From NCBI RefSeq assembly GCF_016065055.1, contig NZ_CP065856.1, positions 2,045,836 through 2,109,835 on the forward strand: DNA of 64,000 nt. Direction: 5' to 3'. The position numbers were made by a program, and so were the translations under genes. Numbering within the stretch: position 1 is the first letter of the stretch; each line of letters begins with the position of its first letter. The notes beneath the pieces are model-generated. The model made no database searches, was not told the DNA's origin, and saw only the letters and a list, made by a program, of their open reading frames with translations. The stretch is from Halosimplex litoreum (lineage in GTDB: Archaea > Halobacteriota > Halobacteria > Halobacteriales > Haloarculaceae). Below are positions 37,020 to 44,372 of the stretch, in pieces.

Positions 37020-37026
37020 TTATATA
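37020..37026 (+). promoter_or_regulatory. TATA box for the thermosome gene
   Basis: The strong AT-rich box ttatata, within aaatttatatag, is about 31 bp before the ATG at 37054. In haloarchaea thermosome genes are heat-induced; no other heat-shock element is evident to me. Confidence 0.7.
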
Positions 37027-37053
37027 GAAGCACATTCATACTCTCGGTTGAAC

Positions 37054-38724
37054 ATGAGTCAGCAGCGAATGCAGGGACAGCCCATGATCATTCTGGGCGA
37101 GGACTCCCAGCGGATGAAGGACAAGGACGCGCAGAGCCACAACATCTCGGCTGCCCGCGCGGTCGCCGAGTCGGTCCGCTCCACACTCGGACCGAAGGGG
37201 ATGGACAAGATGCTCGTCGACTCGCTCGGTGACGTCACCGTCACGAACGACGGCGTGACCATCCTCACCGAGATGGACATCGACAACCCGACCGCCGAGA
37301 TGATCGTCGAGGTCGCCGAGGCCCAGGAGGACGAGGCCGGCGACGGCACGACGACCGCGGTCGCCATCGCGGGCGAGCTGCTCAAGAACGCCGAGGACCT
37401 CCTCGAGCAGGACATCCACCCGACCTCGATCATCCGCGGGTTCAACATGGCCAGCAAGCAGGCCAAACAAGAGATCGGCGAGATCGCCACCTCCGTCGAC
37501 CCGAGCGACGAGGAGATCCTCGAGAGCGTCGCCGAGACCTCCATGACCGGCAAGGGCGCCGAGCTCAACAAGGACGTGCTCGTCGATCTGGTCGTCGAGG
37601 CCATCCAGGCGGTCACCGTCGAGGCCGAGGACGGCAGCCACGTTCCGGACCTGCAGTTCCTCAAGCTCCAGACCCAGACGGGCCGCGCCGTCTCCGAGTC
37701 CGACCTGCTGACCGGCGGCATCATCGACAAGGACGCCGTCCACAGCGACATGCCCTCGAACGTCGAGGACGCCAACGTCCTCCTCCTCGATACGCCCATC
37801 GAGGTCGAGGAGACCGAGACGGACGCCCAGCTCAACCTCGACAGCCCCGACCAGCTCCAGGACTTCATCGAGCAGGAGGAACAGCGCCTCCAGGAGATGG
37901 TCCAGACGATCAAAGAGTCGGGCGCCAACGTCGTCTTCTGCCAGAAGGGCATCGACGACATGGCCCAGCACTACCTCGCCAAGGAGGGCATCCTCGCGGT
38001 GCGCCGCGTCAAGAAATCGGACATCGAGTTCGTCTCCGAAGTGCTCGAGTCGCGCATCGTCTCGGACATCGACTCGGTCACCGCCGACGACGTCACCGAG
38101 GGCAAAGTCACCCGCGACGAGGACGACGAGCTGTTCTACGTCGAGGGCAGCGGCCACGGCGCGACCCTGCTGCTGCGCGGCTCGACCAACCACGTCGTCG
38201 ACGAGCTGGAGCGCGGCATCAACGACGCGCTCGACGTCGTCGCCTCCACCGTCGCCGACGGCCGCGTCCTCGCGGGCGGCGGCGCCACCGAGGTCGAACT
38301 CGCCGGCCGCGTCCGCGACTACGCCGACTCCGTCAGCGGCCGCGAGCAGCTCGCCGTCGAGGCCTTCGCCGACTCGCTGGAGCTCGTCCCGCGCGTGCTC
38401 GCCGAGAACGCCGGCCTCGACTCCATCGACACGCTGGTCGACCTGCGCGCCGCCCACGAGGACGGCGACGAGCACGCCGGCCTGAACGTCCACTCGGGCG
38501 ACGTGGTCGACACCTTCGAGGCCGGCGTCGTCGAGCCGGCCCACGCCAAGGAGCAGGCCGTCTCCTCGGCCTCCGAGGCCGCGAACCTCGTCATGAAGAT
38601 CGACGACATCATCGCCGCGGGCGATCTGTCCACCGAGGGCGGCGACGAGGAAGGCGGCCCCGGCGGTCCGGGCGGCGCCGGCGGCATGGGCGGCATGGGC
38701 GGCGGTATGGGCGGCATGATGTAG
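37054..38724 (+). CDS. ths: Thermosome subunit (group II chaperonin)
   Basis: 556 residues of a group II chaperonin, which folds proteins in a closed double ring without a GroES cap. ATP-binding motifs are present: TLGPKGMDKMLV, TVTNDGVTIL and DEAGDGTTTAV near residues 45-100, and GGGATEVELA near 410. The C-tail is a typical glycine/methionine repeat (GGMGGMGGGMGGMM). An in-frame TTG six bases upstream exists, but ATG 37054 is the standard start. Haloarchaea usually have two or three paralogues; which one this is cannot be decided here. Confidence 0.96.
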   Translation: MSQQRMQGQPMIILGEDSQRMKDKDAQSHNISAARAVAESVRSTLGPKGMDKMLVDSLGDVTVTNDGVTILTEMDIDNPTAEMIVEVAEAQEDEAGDGTTTAVAIAGELLKNAEDLLEQDIHPTSIIRGFNMASKQAKQEIGEIATSVDPSDEEILESVAETSMTGKGAELNKDVLVDLVVEAIQAVTVEAEDGSHVPDLQFLKLQTQTGRAVSESDLLTGGIIDKDAVHSDMPSNVEDANVLLLDTPIEVEETETDAQLNLDSPDQLQDFIEQEEQRLQEMVQTIKESGANVVFCQKGIDDMAQHYLAKEGILAVRRVKKSDIEFVSEVLESRIVSDIDSVTADDVTEGKVTRDEDDELFYVEGSGHGATLLLRGSTNHVVDELERGINDALDVVASTVADGRVLAGGGATEVELAGRVRDYADSVSGREQLAVEAFADSLELVPRVLAENAGLDSIDTLVDLRAAHEDGDEHAGLNVHSGDVVDTFEAGVVEPAHAKEQAVSSASEAANLVMKIDDIIAAGDLSTEGGDEEGGPGGPGGAGGMGGMGGGMGGMM

Positions 38725-38791
38725 GAGATTCGAGCGTAGCGAAGAATCTCCGAACTGCCGAGCGGGGAACGGAGTGACCCGCGAGGCAAGC

Positions 38792-38870
38792 CCACTTTTT
38801 GCTGAGGGGGCTTCCTCGCTCGCTCCGCTCGCTGCGGGAACCCCCGAACGAAAAACTTGGGGAAAAAGCC
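38792..38870 (+). repeat. Dispersed intergenic repeat, copy A
   Basis: About 80 bp containing a T-run, a TCCTCGCTCGCTCCGCTC segment, CTGCGGGAACCCCC, then AAAAAC and GGGGAAAAAGCC. It aligns over its whole length with 60509-60588 in the same orientation and with roughly three quarters of bases shared. Confidence 0.65.
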
Positions 38871-38893
38871 GCTCGCGCCGACGGCGCGAGCGG
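38869..38893. terminator. Hairpin 1 after the thermosome gene
   Basis: An 11-bp perfect stem, CCGCTCGCGCC with GGCGCGAGCGG, and loop GAC. It adjoins the end of repeat copy A. Confidence 0.45.
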
Positions 38894-38930
38894 TGTCTGC
38901 GGGAGTGAGCATCGCGAACGACCGCAGGCT

Positions 38931-38951
38931 CGTCAGAGCTTTGCTCTGACG
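38931..38951. terminator. Hairpin 2 after the thermosome gene
   Basis: A 9-bp perfect stem, CGTCAGAGC with GCTCTGACG, and loop TTT. Confidence 0.45.
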
Positions 38952-38956
38952 GTGAA

Positions 38957-38975
38957 CCGGCGCCTTCGGCGCCGG
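38957..38975. terminator. Hairpin 3 after the thermosome gene
   Basis: An 8-bp perfect stem, CCGGCGCC with GGCGCCGG, and loop TTC, only 5 bp after hairpin 2. Confidence 0.45.
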
Positions 38976-39056
38976 ATGCCTACCCGTCGACCGCCGCATC
39001 GTCCGCCGACCGCCGTACCGCTCGCTGACCACCTTCTTCCGTTTTCGCACCGCCAG

Positions 39057-39605
39057 CTACGCTGTCGGCGCCGATTCCTCCGACTCCTCGCCGACGCGTT
39101 CGACCTTCGTGCCGCCGCAGTTGCGACACGAGGGGATCTCCAGGTCGTCGTCGGTGTAGTACTCCTCGCCGCAGCTCCCACAGCGGTGGCTCGGGAGGTG
39201 CTGTTGCTCGCGGTCGCCGGTGACGACCACCGGCCGCTCGGCGTCCAGCGTCACCTCCTGGCTGACGCTGCCGAACAGCACCGACCCCAGCGGCGACCGC
39301 TTGCGCCCGCCGAGCAGGATCATGTCCGCGTCGTAGTCGTCGGCCGCTTCGAGGATGCCCGCGGCCGGGTCGCCGTAGCGGGTGACCGCTTCGACGTCGA
39401 CGCCGGCGTCTTCCAGCTGTTCGTAGGCGTGCTCGCCGGCTCTGAGCTGGAGCGGCGACGCCTCCTCGGCCCGGTCGGCCTCCCGGAAGACGTGCAGCAG
39501 CTTCACCGCCACGTCCTCGCTCGCGTTCGGGAGCCCGATCGCGGTCTCTACCTGCGCCGTCGCTCGGGATTCGGCCATGTCGACCGGCAGCAGGACTGTG
39601 TACAT
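39057..39605 (-). CDS. UspA-type stress protein fused to a zinc ribbon
   Basis: 182 residues. Residues 1-135 are a universal stress protein domain: YTVLLPVDMAES at the start and the nucleotide-binding pattern LLGGRKRSPLGSVLFGSVSQ near 93-112, followed by RPVVVTGD. Residues about 140-172 form a zinc ribbon with CGSC and CRNC pairs. The fusion suggests an ATP-binding sensor that contacts nucleic acid or another protein. Start ATG 39605 begins exactly at the UspA motif. Confidence 0.85.
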   Translation of the reverse strand: MYTVLLPVDMAESRATAQVETAIGLPNASEDVAVKLLHVFREADRAEEASPLQLRAGEHAYEQLEDAGVDVEAVTRYGDPAAGILEAADDYDADMILLGGRKRSPLGSVLFGSVSQEVTLDAERPVVVTGDREQQHLPSHRCGSCGEEYYTDDDLEIPSCRNCGGTKVERVGEESEESAPTA

Positions 39606-39777
39606 GGTTGGGACACCAACGTTAACATACACCGAGTAGGGTGAAAAAGCCCCGGGCTCGTGGGCCCCGCGGCGTGCATCGCGCTCGCTTCGCTCGCGTG
39701 CGCGCTGGGCGACAGCCACAGTCGGGACCGGTCACGGCGCGAACTGGGATGCGTGCGATGACGGCAACCCTAATCGT

Positions 39778-40926
39778 CTACTCGAGTGGGTCGTTGAGTA
39801 CGTCGAAGATATCGACCGCCTTGAACTCCTGATATCGTTCCTTTCCCGTGACCTCTTCGAGCACATTCTGGTCGACGAGTTCTGCAATCGCGTTCCTGGC
39901 CGATTGCTCAGACATCTCCAGAACCTCGGCTGCCTCTGGGACCGTGAGATACGGCTGCTCGAAAAGCCGCAACGCGAGTCTGTCGGCCGCGGTCTTTCCG
40001 TGCCCGTACTGTTGTTCGTAGGTCCGACGGAGGTCCTGCAGCCGTTCGGTTCGCTCCACGGCTTCGCTGGCCTGCGCCCGGATACCTTCGACGAAGAACT
40101 CTAGCCAGGGTTCCCAGTCACCGCGCTCACTGACCGCCCGCATTCGCTTCGCGTACTCGACTTTGTGCTTGTTGAAGTACGCACTCGGATACAAGTACGG
40201 TCTGGAAAGGAAGCCGTTCTGGATCAACTGCAGCGTTATCACGATACGGCCCAGACGGCCGTTCCCGTCGGCGAACGGGTGTATCGTCTCGAACTGGTAG
40301 TGGACGATACCGATGTTGACAAGATCGTGATGCTCGCTCTCGGACTGAATGAACGTCTCGAGGTTCTCCATCAGATCGTCGATGTGGGCCGGAGCTGGTG
40401 GAATGAACGGTTCGATACCCGCGTCCGGTGAGGGGATATGTGTCGGACTTGCCCGAAACTCCCCGAGCGGCTCGGCCTCACCGCGGACATCTTCGAGGAG
40501 TCCCGAATGCAGTCGTTTCAGTAACTCCACGGGTATCTCCTCCGTCTCTCCGACTTGCTCAGCGCCCTTTCGAACGGCTCGCTCGTAGTTTAGCGCCTCT
40601 TGAATGTCCTTCTCGACCGTCGAGCGTGACCCGACCTCCGAAGTCCGGAACACGTCCTCGAGCGTGAGTTGACCGCCCTCAATGAGCGTCGATTCAACCG
40701 CTTCTCTACGTACGAGTGTCGTGTACAGAAGCGGGTTGGTCGGCGACTCACGACTGATCCCATCGAGCCGTCCCAACTGGAATATCGTCTCCTGCAACAC
40801 GTCCCTGAATCCCTCGTCGAATTCGAAGTTGGCTTCCGGTGGGAGTGGATCCGGACGATAGTACGACCGACGGCCATAGGGAACATACTTGCCGGGCGCC
40901 CGGTCTGGGAGTGTCGGTGTCTCCAT
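39778..40926 (-). CDS. Fic-domain AMP transferase with HTH
   Basis: 382 residues. The Fic motif HPFADGNGRLGR near residue 202 is complete, including the catalytic histidine. An inhibitory-helix motif STLIEG near residue 75 puts it in the class II group, which keeps itself off through an N-terminal helix. The C-terminal 60 residues form a winged helix (LTVPEAAEVLEMSEQSARNAIAEL). Such proteins add AMP to a target protein. I chose ATG 40926 (METPTLPD); an ATG 39 bases upstream (40965) is also in frame. The start lies in a palindrome. Confidence 0.9.
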   Translation of the reverse strand: METPTLPDRAPGKYVPYGRRSYYRPDPLPPEANFEFDEGFRDVLQETIFQLGRLDGISRESPTNPLLYTTLVRREAVESTLIEGGQLTLEDVFRTSEVGSRSTVEKDIQEALNYERAVRKGAEQVGETEEIPVELLKRLHSGLLEDVRGEAEPLGEFRASPTHIPSPDAGIEPFIPPAPAHIDDLMENLETFIQSESEHHDLVNIGIVHYQFETIHPFADGNGRLGRIVITLQLIQNGFLSRPYLYPSAYFNKHKVEYAKRMRAVSERGDWEPWLEFFVEGIRAQASEAVERTERLQDLRRTYEQQYGHGKTAADRLALRLFEQPYLTVPEAAEVLEMSEQSARNAIAELVDQNVLEEVTGKERYQEFKAVDIFDVLNDPLE

Positions 40927-40962
40927 TTTGCTTAGCGCCTCGTTATCGGCGCTAAGCAAAAT
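40925..40962. promoter_or_regulatory. Perfect 15-bp-arm palindrome over the fic start
   Basis: ATTTTGCTTAGCGCC (40925-40939) and GGCGCTAAGCAAAAT (40948-40962) are exact inverted repeats with an 8-bp spacer. The left arm covers the fic start codon. The HTH at the C-terminus of the Fic protein, or another regulator, could bind it; the symmetric layout fits autorepression. Bases are AT-rich compared with the flanks. Confidence 0.7.
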
Positions 40963-41035
40963 CATTTATGAATGTGTTGTTCTTAAAACGAGAATCTGAA
41001 CCTGTTGTATATATTTGCATCGTTTTTGGACGGCA

Positions 41036-41046
41036 GCTAAGCAAAA
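41036..41046 (+). promoter_or_regulatory. Third copy of the GCTAAGCAAAA half-site
   Basis: GCTAAGCAAAA repeats the core of both palindrome arms, 74 bp beyond the right arm and about 77 bp before the ornithine cyclodeaminase ATG. A tatatatt stretch (41008-41015) lies about 27 bp before it. Confidence 0.6.
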
Positions 41047-41122
41047 CGGCGACCCGACCGGACCCCGTGGCTAGTCGGGCCTTGCACACCGATTGAAGTG
41101 AACTCGGGCGCATAACTCGGGC

Positions 41123-42112
41123 ATGCAGACGTTACTGTTGGATCCCGACGCCGTCGAGGAAGCCGCGGAGATGTCTGCGATCGTGTCGGCGGTCGAAGAC
41201 GCCTTCGTCGCCGACGCACGCGGTGACACGCAGATGCCCGCCAAGTCCTACATCGACCTGCCCCAGTACAACGGCGACTTCCGGTCGATGCCGGCGTATC
41301 TCGACGCCGGCGAGTGGGACGCCGCGGCGGTCAAGTGGGTCAACGTCCACCCGGACAACCCCGACGACCACGACCTCCCGACGGTGATGGGCACCGTCGT
41401 CTACTCCGACCCCGAGACGGCCTTCCCGCTGGCGCTGCTCGACGGGACGACGATCACCCGCAAGCGGACCGGCGCCGCCGCGGCCGTCGCCACGAATCAC
41501 CTCGCCGTCGAGCACGCCCGGACGATGGGGGTCGTCGGCGCGGGCGTCCAGTCGTACGCCCAGCTCGAAGCGATCGCGACCGTTCGGCCGATCGAGGCGG
41601 TCGTCGTCGCCGACCGCGACGAGGCGAAGGTCGCCGAGTTCGTCGACGCGTTCGACGACCGCTTCGACGTGCGGGGCGGGACCGTCGAGGAGGCCGCCCA
41701 GTGTGACGTGCTCTCGACGGTGACGCCGGTCGAGGAGCCGATCGTCGACAGCGTCGGCGACCACACTCACGTCAACGCCATCGGCGCCGACGCCGCCGGG
41801 AAACACGAGATCGCCGACGAGGTGCTGCTCGACTCTCTGCTGGTTATCGACGACTACGAGCAGTGTACCCACTCCGGGGAGATCAACGTCCCCTGGAGCG
41901 AGGGGGTCCTCTCCGACGACGACGTCCACGGCGAACTCGGCGAGGTGATCGTCGGCGAGAAATCCGGGCGGACGCCCGAGACCGGCGTGACGGTGTTCGA
42001 CTCGACCGGCCTGGCCGTCCAGGACGTGGCAGCCAGCCACGTCGTCTACGAGTACGCGACCGAACACGACGTGGGCGAGCGCGTCTCGCTGGTCGACACC
42101 GACGTGCTCTGA
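41123..42112 (+). CDS. Ornithine cyclodeaminase/archaeal alanine dehydrogenase family
   Basis: 329 residues. The Rossmann domain has the motif MGVVGAGVQSYAQLEA near residue 134. The N-terminal part has QMPAKSYIDLP and the lysine in AAVKWVNVHPDNP near 72, where the family has its catalytic lysine. The family includes ornithine cyclodeaminase, archaeal alanine dehydrogenase and related imine reductases; which reaction is carried out cannot be told. It is divergent from fic and shares its spacer, including one extra operator-like half-site. Confidence 0.88.
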   Translation: MQTLLLDPDAVEEAAEMSAIVSAVEDAFVADARGDTQMPAKSYIDLPQYNGDFRSMPAYLDAGEWDAAAVKWVNVHPDNPDDHDLPTVMGTVVYSDPETAFPLALLDGTTITRKRTGAAAAVATNHLAVEHARTMGVVGAGVQSYAQLEAIATVRPIEAVVVADRDEAKVAEFVDAFDDRFDVRGGTVEEAAQCDVLSTVTPVEEPIVDSVGDHTHVNAIGADAAGKHEIADEVLLDSLLVIDDYEQCTHSGEINVPWSEGVLSDDDVHGELGEVIVGEKSGRTPETGVTVFDSTGLAVQDVAASHVVYEYATEHDVGERVSLVDTDVL

Positions 42113-42146
42113 GCGGACGGTTCGTCGTTCGCACTGCCGGCCCGGC

Positions 42147-42737
42147 TCAGCGCAGCCCGTCGAGGTCCCCGGGCGTGTCCACGTCGACCCGGACGCCCGT
42201 ATCACCGGTCTCGACGACCGCGGCGTCGTCGGCCGCTTCGAACACGCCGCGGCCGCCGGTGTCGCCCTCGAGGGCGGCGAGCGCGTCGAAGTGCCGGGCG
42301 TCGAAAAGCACGGGATTACCGCGTCGCTCCTCGTATCCGGCCGCCAGCGCGGATTCGCGACCGTCTCGGTAGGCGCCGACGACTCGGTCCACGGTCTCGG
42401 CGTGGACCCGCGGCATGTCCCCGAGCGCGAACACGACCGCGTCGGCCCGCTCGCGCGCCCACGCGACGCCGCGGCGGACCGAGGTCGCCTGCCCGGCGGC
42501 CGCCTCGTAGTTCTCGACGACCGCGATGTCCAGACCGGCGAGGGCGTCGCGGACGCCCGACGATCCCGGGTCGACGACCGCGGCGACCGGACCGATGTCG
42601 GCCCCGGCGAGCGTCCGCGCGGCGTGGCGGACCAGCGGCTCGCCGTCCAGCGTCGCGAGCAGTTTGTCCCGCTCGCCGAAGCGGTCGCTGTCGCCCGCGG
42701 CCAACAGGACGCCCGCGACCGTCCCACCGGTGGTCAC
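42147..42737 (-). CDS. MobA-like nucleotidyltransferase
   Basis: 196 residues from GTG 42737; the longer frame needs TTG at 42764. The N-terminal signature VAGVLLAAGDSDRFGERDKLLATLDG is typical of the MobA/MocA NTP-transferase group, with the usual ALGDMPRVHAETV and the ending GDLDGLR. Such enzymes join CMP or GMP to molybdopterin, or activate other alcohols with a nucleotide. No moa or mob gene is nearby, so the substrate is open. Confidence 0.8.
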   Translation of the reverse strand: MTTGGTVAGVLLAAGDSDRFGERDKLLATLDGEPLVRHAARTLAGADIGPVAAVVDPGSSGVRDALAGLDIAVVENYEAAAGQATSVRRGVAWARERADAVVFALGDMPRVHAETVDRVVGAYRDGRESALAAGYEERRGNPVLFDARHFDALAALEGDTGGRGVFEAADDAAVVETGDTGVRVDVDTPGDLDGLR

Positions 42738-42838
42738 GACGCCACGTACGCCGTGGCTCGGCAAGTGCCTGCCGCACGCGGGCGTGGGACGGGGCCGAAC
42801 AGGGACCTGTGGGACGACCGAAGCCGGCTCCGGGACCG

Positions 42839-42870
42839 GTCGCCGCCGACCTCAGTCGCCGCCGACCTCA
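42839..42870. repeat. 16-bp tandem repeat over the histidine kinase stop codon
   Basis: GTCGCCGCCGACCTCA occurs twice in a row (42839-42854 and 42855-42870). The second copy contains the stop codon of the histidine kinase gene, so the 3' end of that gene has been duplicated by a short tandem event. Confidence 0.75.
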
Positions 42871-44088
42871 GTCGTCGTCGGCCGAAGGGTCGAGGAGGCC
42901 GAGGTCGAACTCGAAGGCGGCGCCGCCCGTCTCGCTCTCGGCGGCCGTGACCGTCCAGCCGTGGGCTTCGGCGACGGTCCGGACGATGTCGAGGCCGAAC
43001 CCGGTGCCGTCGGCGGTCCGGGAGACGCCGGCGTCGAACACGCGCTCGCGCTCGTCGGGTGCGATTCCGACGCCGTCGTCCTCGACGGCGAAGCCCCGTT
43101 CGGTGTCGACGACCGAGACCGTCACGCCGTCGCCGTCCGCCCCATCGGAGGACCCGTGCTCGACGGCGTCGTCGGCCCCTGGCCGACTGCTCGTGGAACC
43201 GTGTTCCACGCTGTTGCGAAAGAGGTTCGCGAACAGGCGGTCGAGCCGGTCGGGGTCGCCCTCGACGGAGGTCTGCGTGCGAACGTCCAGCGTCGCCGAC
43301 CCGGTGTCGACGGTCCCCCAGGCGTCCCGCGCGACCGCGGCCAGCGAGACCGAGGTCGGGTCTTCGAGGTCGCTGCCGTCGCGGGCGACCGTGAGCACGT
43401 CGCTGACGATCCGGTCCATGCGGTCGAGCGCACCGGCGACGCGGCCGAGTCGGTCGGAGTCGCGCTCGTCGCGTTCGAGGTCGACGAGGCCGATGGCCAC
43501 CTGTAGCGGGTTGCGCAGGTCGTGGCTGACGACGCTCGCGAACGACTCCAGGCGCTCGTTCTGTAGCGAGAGCCGCACGGACTGCTCGTGTTCGACGGTC
43601 ACGTCGCGACCGATCCCGCTGAACCCCACGACCGCCCCGTCGTCGTCGACGAGGCGGTGGCCCGTCAGCTGGAAGCGCACGGCCGGCCCGGCGGTCTCGA
43701 CCCGCGCTTCGACCGAGGTCTCGCCGCGGTCGAACACCTCGGCGACGGCCGCCTGGACCCGCTCGCGGTCCGCATCGACAAAAAACTCCTCGGCCGGCGT
43801 CCCGCGCAACTCCTCGTCGGTCCGATCGAACACGTCGTTGAGCCGCCGGTTCCAGGCGACCAGTTTCGCGTCCGTGTCGTAGACGTAGAACACGTCGTCC
43901 AGCGAGTCCAGCGCCGCCGCGACGAGCGCGGGCTGGTCCAGCACGCGGTCGAACCCGCCGTCCGCGCGGAGCCGGTCGGCGACGAGTCCCGACGGCTCCG
44001 TCCGGTCGCGGGTCACGCCACGTCGCCGCCCGACGCGTTCGCTCAGGTGTGAAGCGAGCGTTCGGACGTGTGTGCGTAGGCCGACCAT
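42868..44088 (-). CDS. PAS-domain sensor histidine kinase
   Basis: 406 residues, soluble. A PAS domain covers about residues 50-170 (SLDDVFYVYDTDAKLVAWNRRLNDVF). A HisKA helix has SVVSHDLRNPLQ with the phosphoacceptor histidine near 191, and the HATPase domain has the N box FRNSVEHG near 294, G1 EDDGVGI and G2 GTGFGLDIV. I chose ATG 44088 because upstream residues are low in similarity and basic. No response regulator is adjacent, so it is an orphan kinase. The stop codon lies in a 16-bp tandem repeat. Confidence 0.9.
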   Translation of the reverse strand: MVGLRTHVRTLASHLSERVGRRRGVTRDRTEPSGLVADRLRADGGFDRVLDQPALVAAALDSLDDVFYVYDTDAKLVAWNRRLNDVFDRTDEELRGTPAEEFFVDADRERVQAAVAEVFDRGETSVEARVETAGPAVRFQLTGHRLVDDDGAVVGFSGIGRDVTVEHEQSVRLSLQNERLESFASVVSHDLRNPLQVAIGLVDLERDERDSDRLGRVAGALDRMDRIVSDVLTVARDGSDLEDPTSVSLAAVARDAWGTVDTGSATLDVRTQTSVEGDPDRLDRLFANLFRNSVEHGSTSSRPGADDAVEHGSSDGADGDGVTVSVVDTERGFAVEDDGVGIAPDERERVFDAGVSRTADGTGFGLDIVRTVAEAHGWTVTAAESETGGAAFEFDLGLLDPSADDD

Positions 44089-44284
44089 ACTGCGAGTGTC
44101 GGCGCTGGCGTTCGGGATGGACGACCGCCGGCGCGTCCCCGCTCGCTCGTACGCGGCCGACAGAGATAACTGTTCACTCCCCCCACGAACCCGCTCGGCA
44201 CACCTGGCCCTCCCGGGCGTATGGATCCGGGTACCCGCCCGTTCGTCCGTCACCACCGCCTCGACGACGAGCTGGTAGTGGGAT

Positions 44285-44370
44285 CTATCGTAGCATTTGA
44301 AAGACATCGCTCGGACGATCGCATGATAACGTGGGATCGACCGTGCAAACGCTTTCAAATGCTACGATAG
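44285..44370. mobile_element. 86-bp element with 19-bp perfect terminal inverted repeats
   Basis: CTATCGTAGCATTTGAAAG (44285-44303) is the exact reverse complement of CTTTCAAATGCTACGATAG (44352-44370). The 48-bp centre carries no gene. It ends 2 bp before the stop codon of the GNAT gene. It looks like a MITE (non-autonomous insertion element); a bidirectional hairpin terminator is the other choice. A TA dinucleotide just inside each end would fit a TA target duplication. Confidence 0.55.
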
Positions 44371-44372
44371 GC

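Larger units (their letters stand above)
38725..39056. other. Repeat- and hairpin-rich spacer after the thermosome gene
   Basis: No gene. It holds one copy of an approximately 80-bp intergenic repeat (38792-38870; other copy 60509-60588) followed by three separate perfect hairpins at 38869-38893, 38931-38951 and 38957-38975. The region lies between the 3' ends of convergent genes. Confidence 0.7.

Noticed and set aside
39677-39705. A possible third copy of the dispersed repeat near the UspA gene
   Set aside because: It shares only the CTCGCTTCGCTCGCG type composition and not the ordered blocks of copies A and B.
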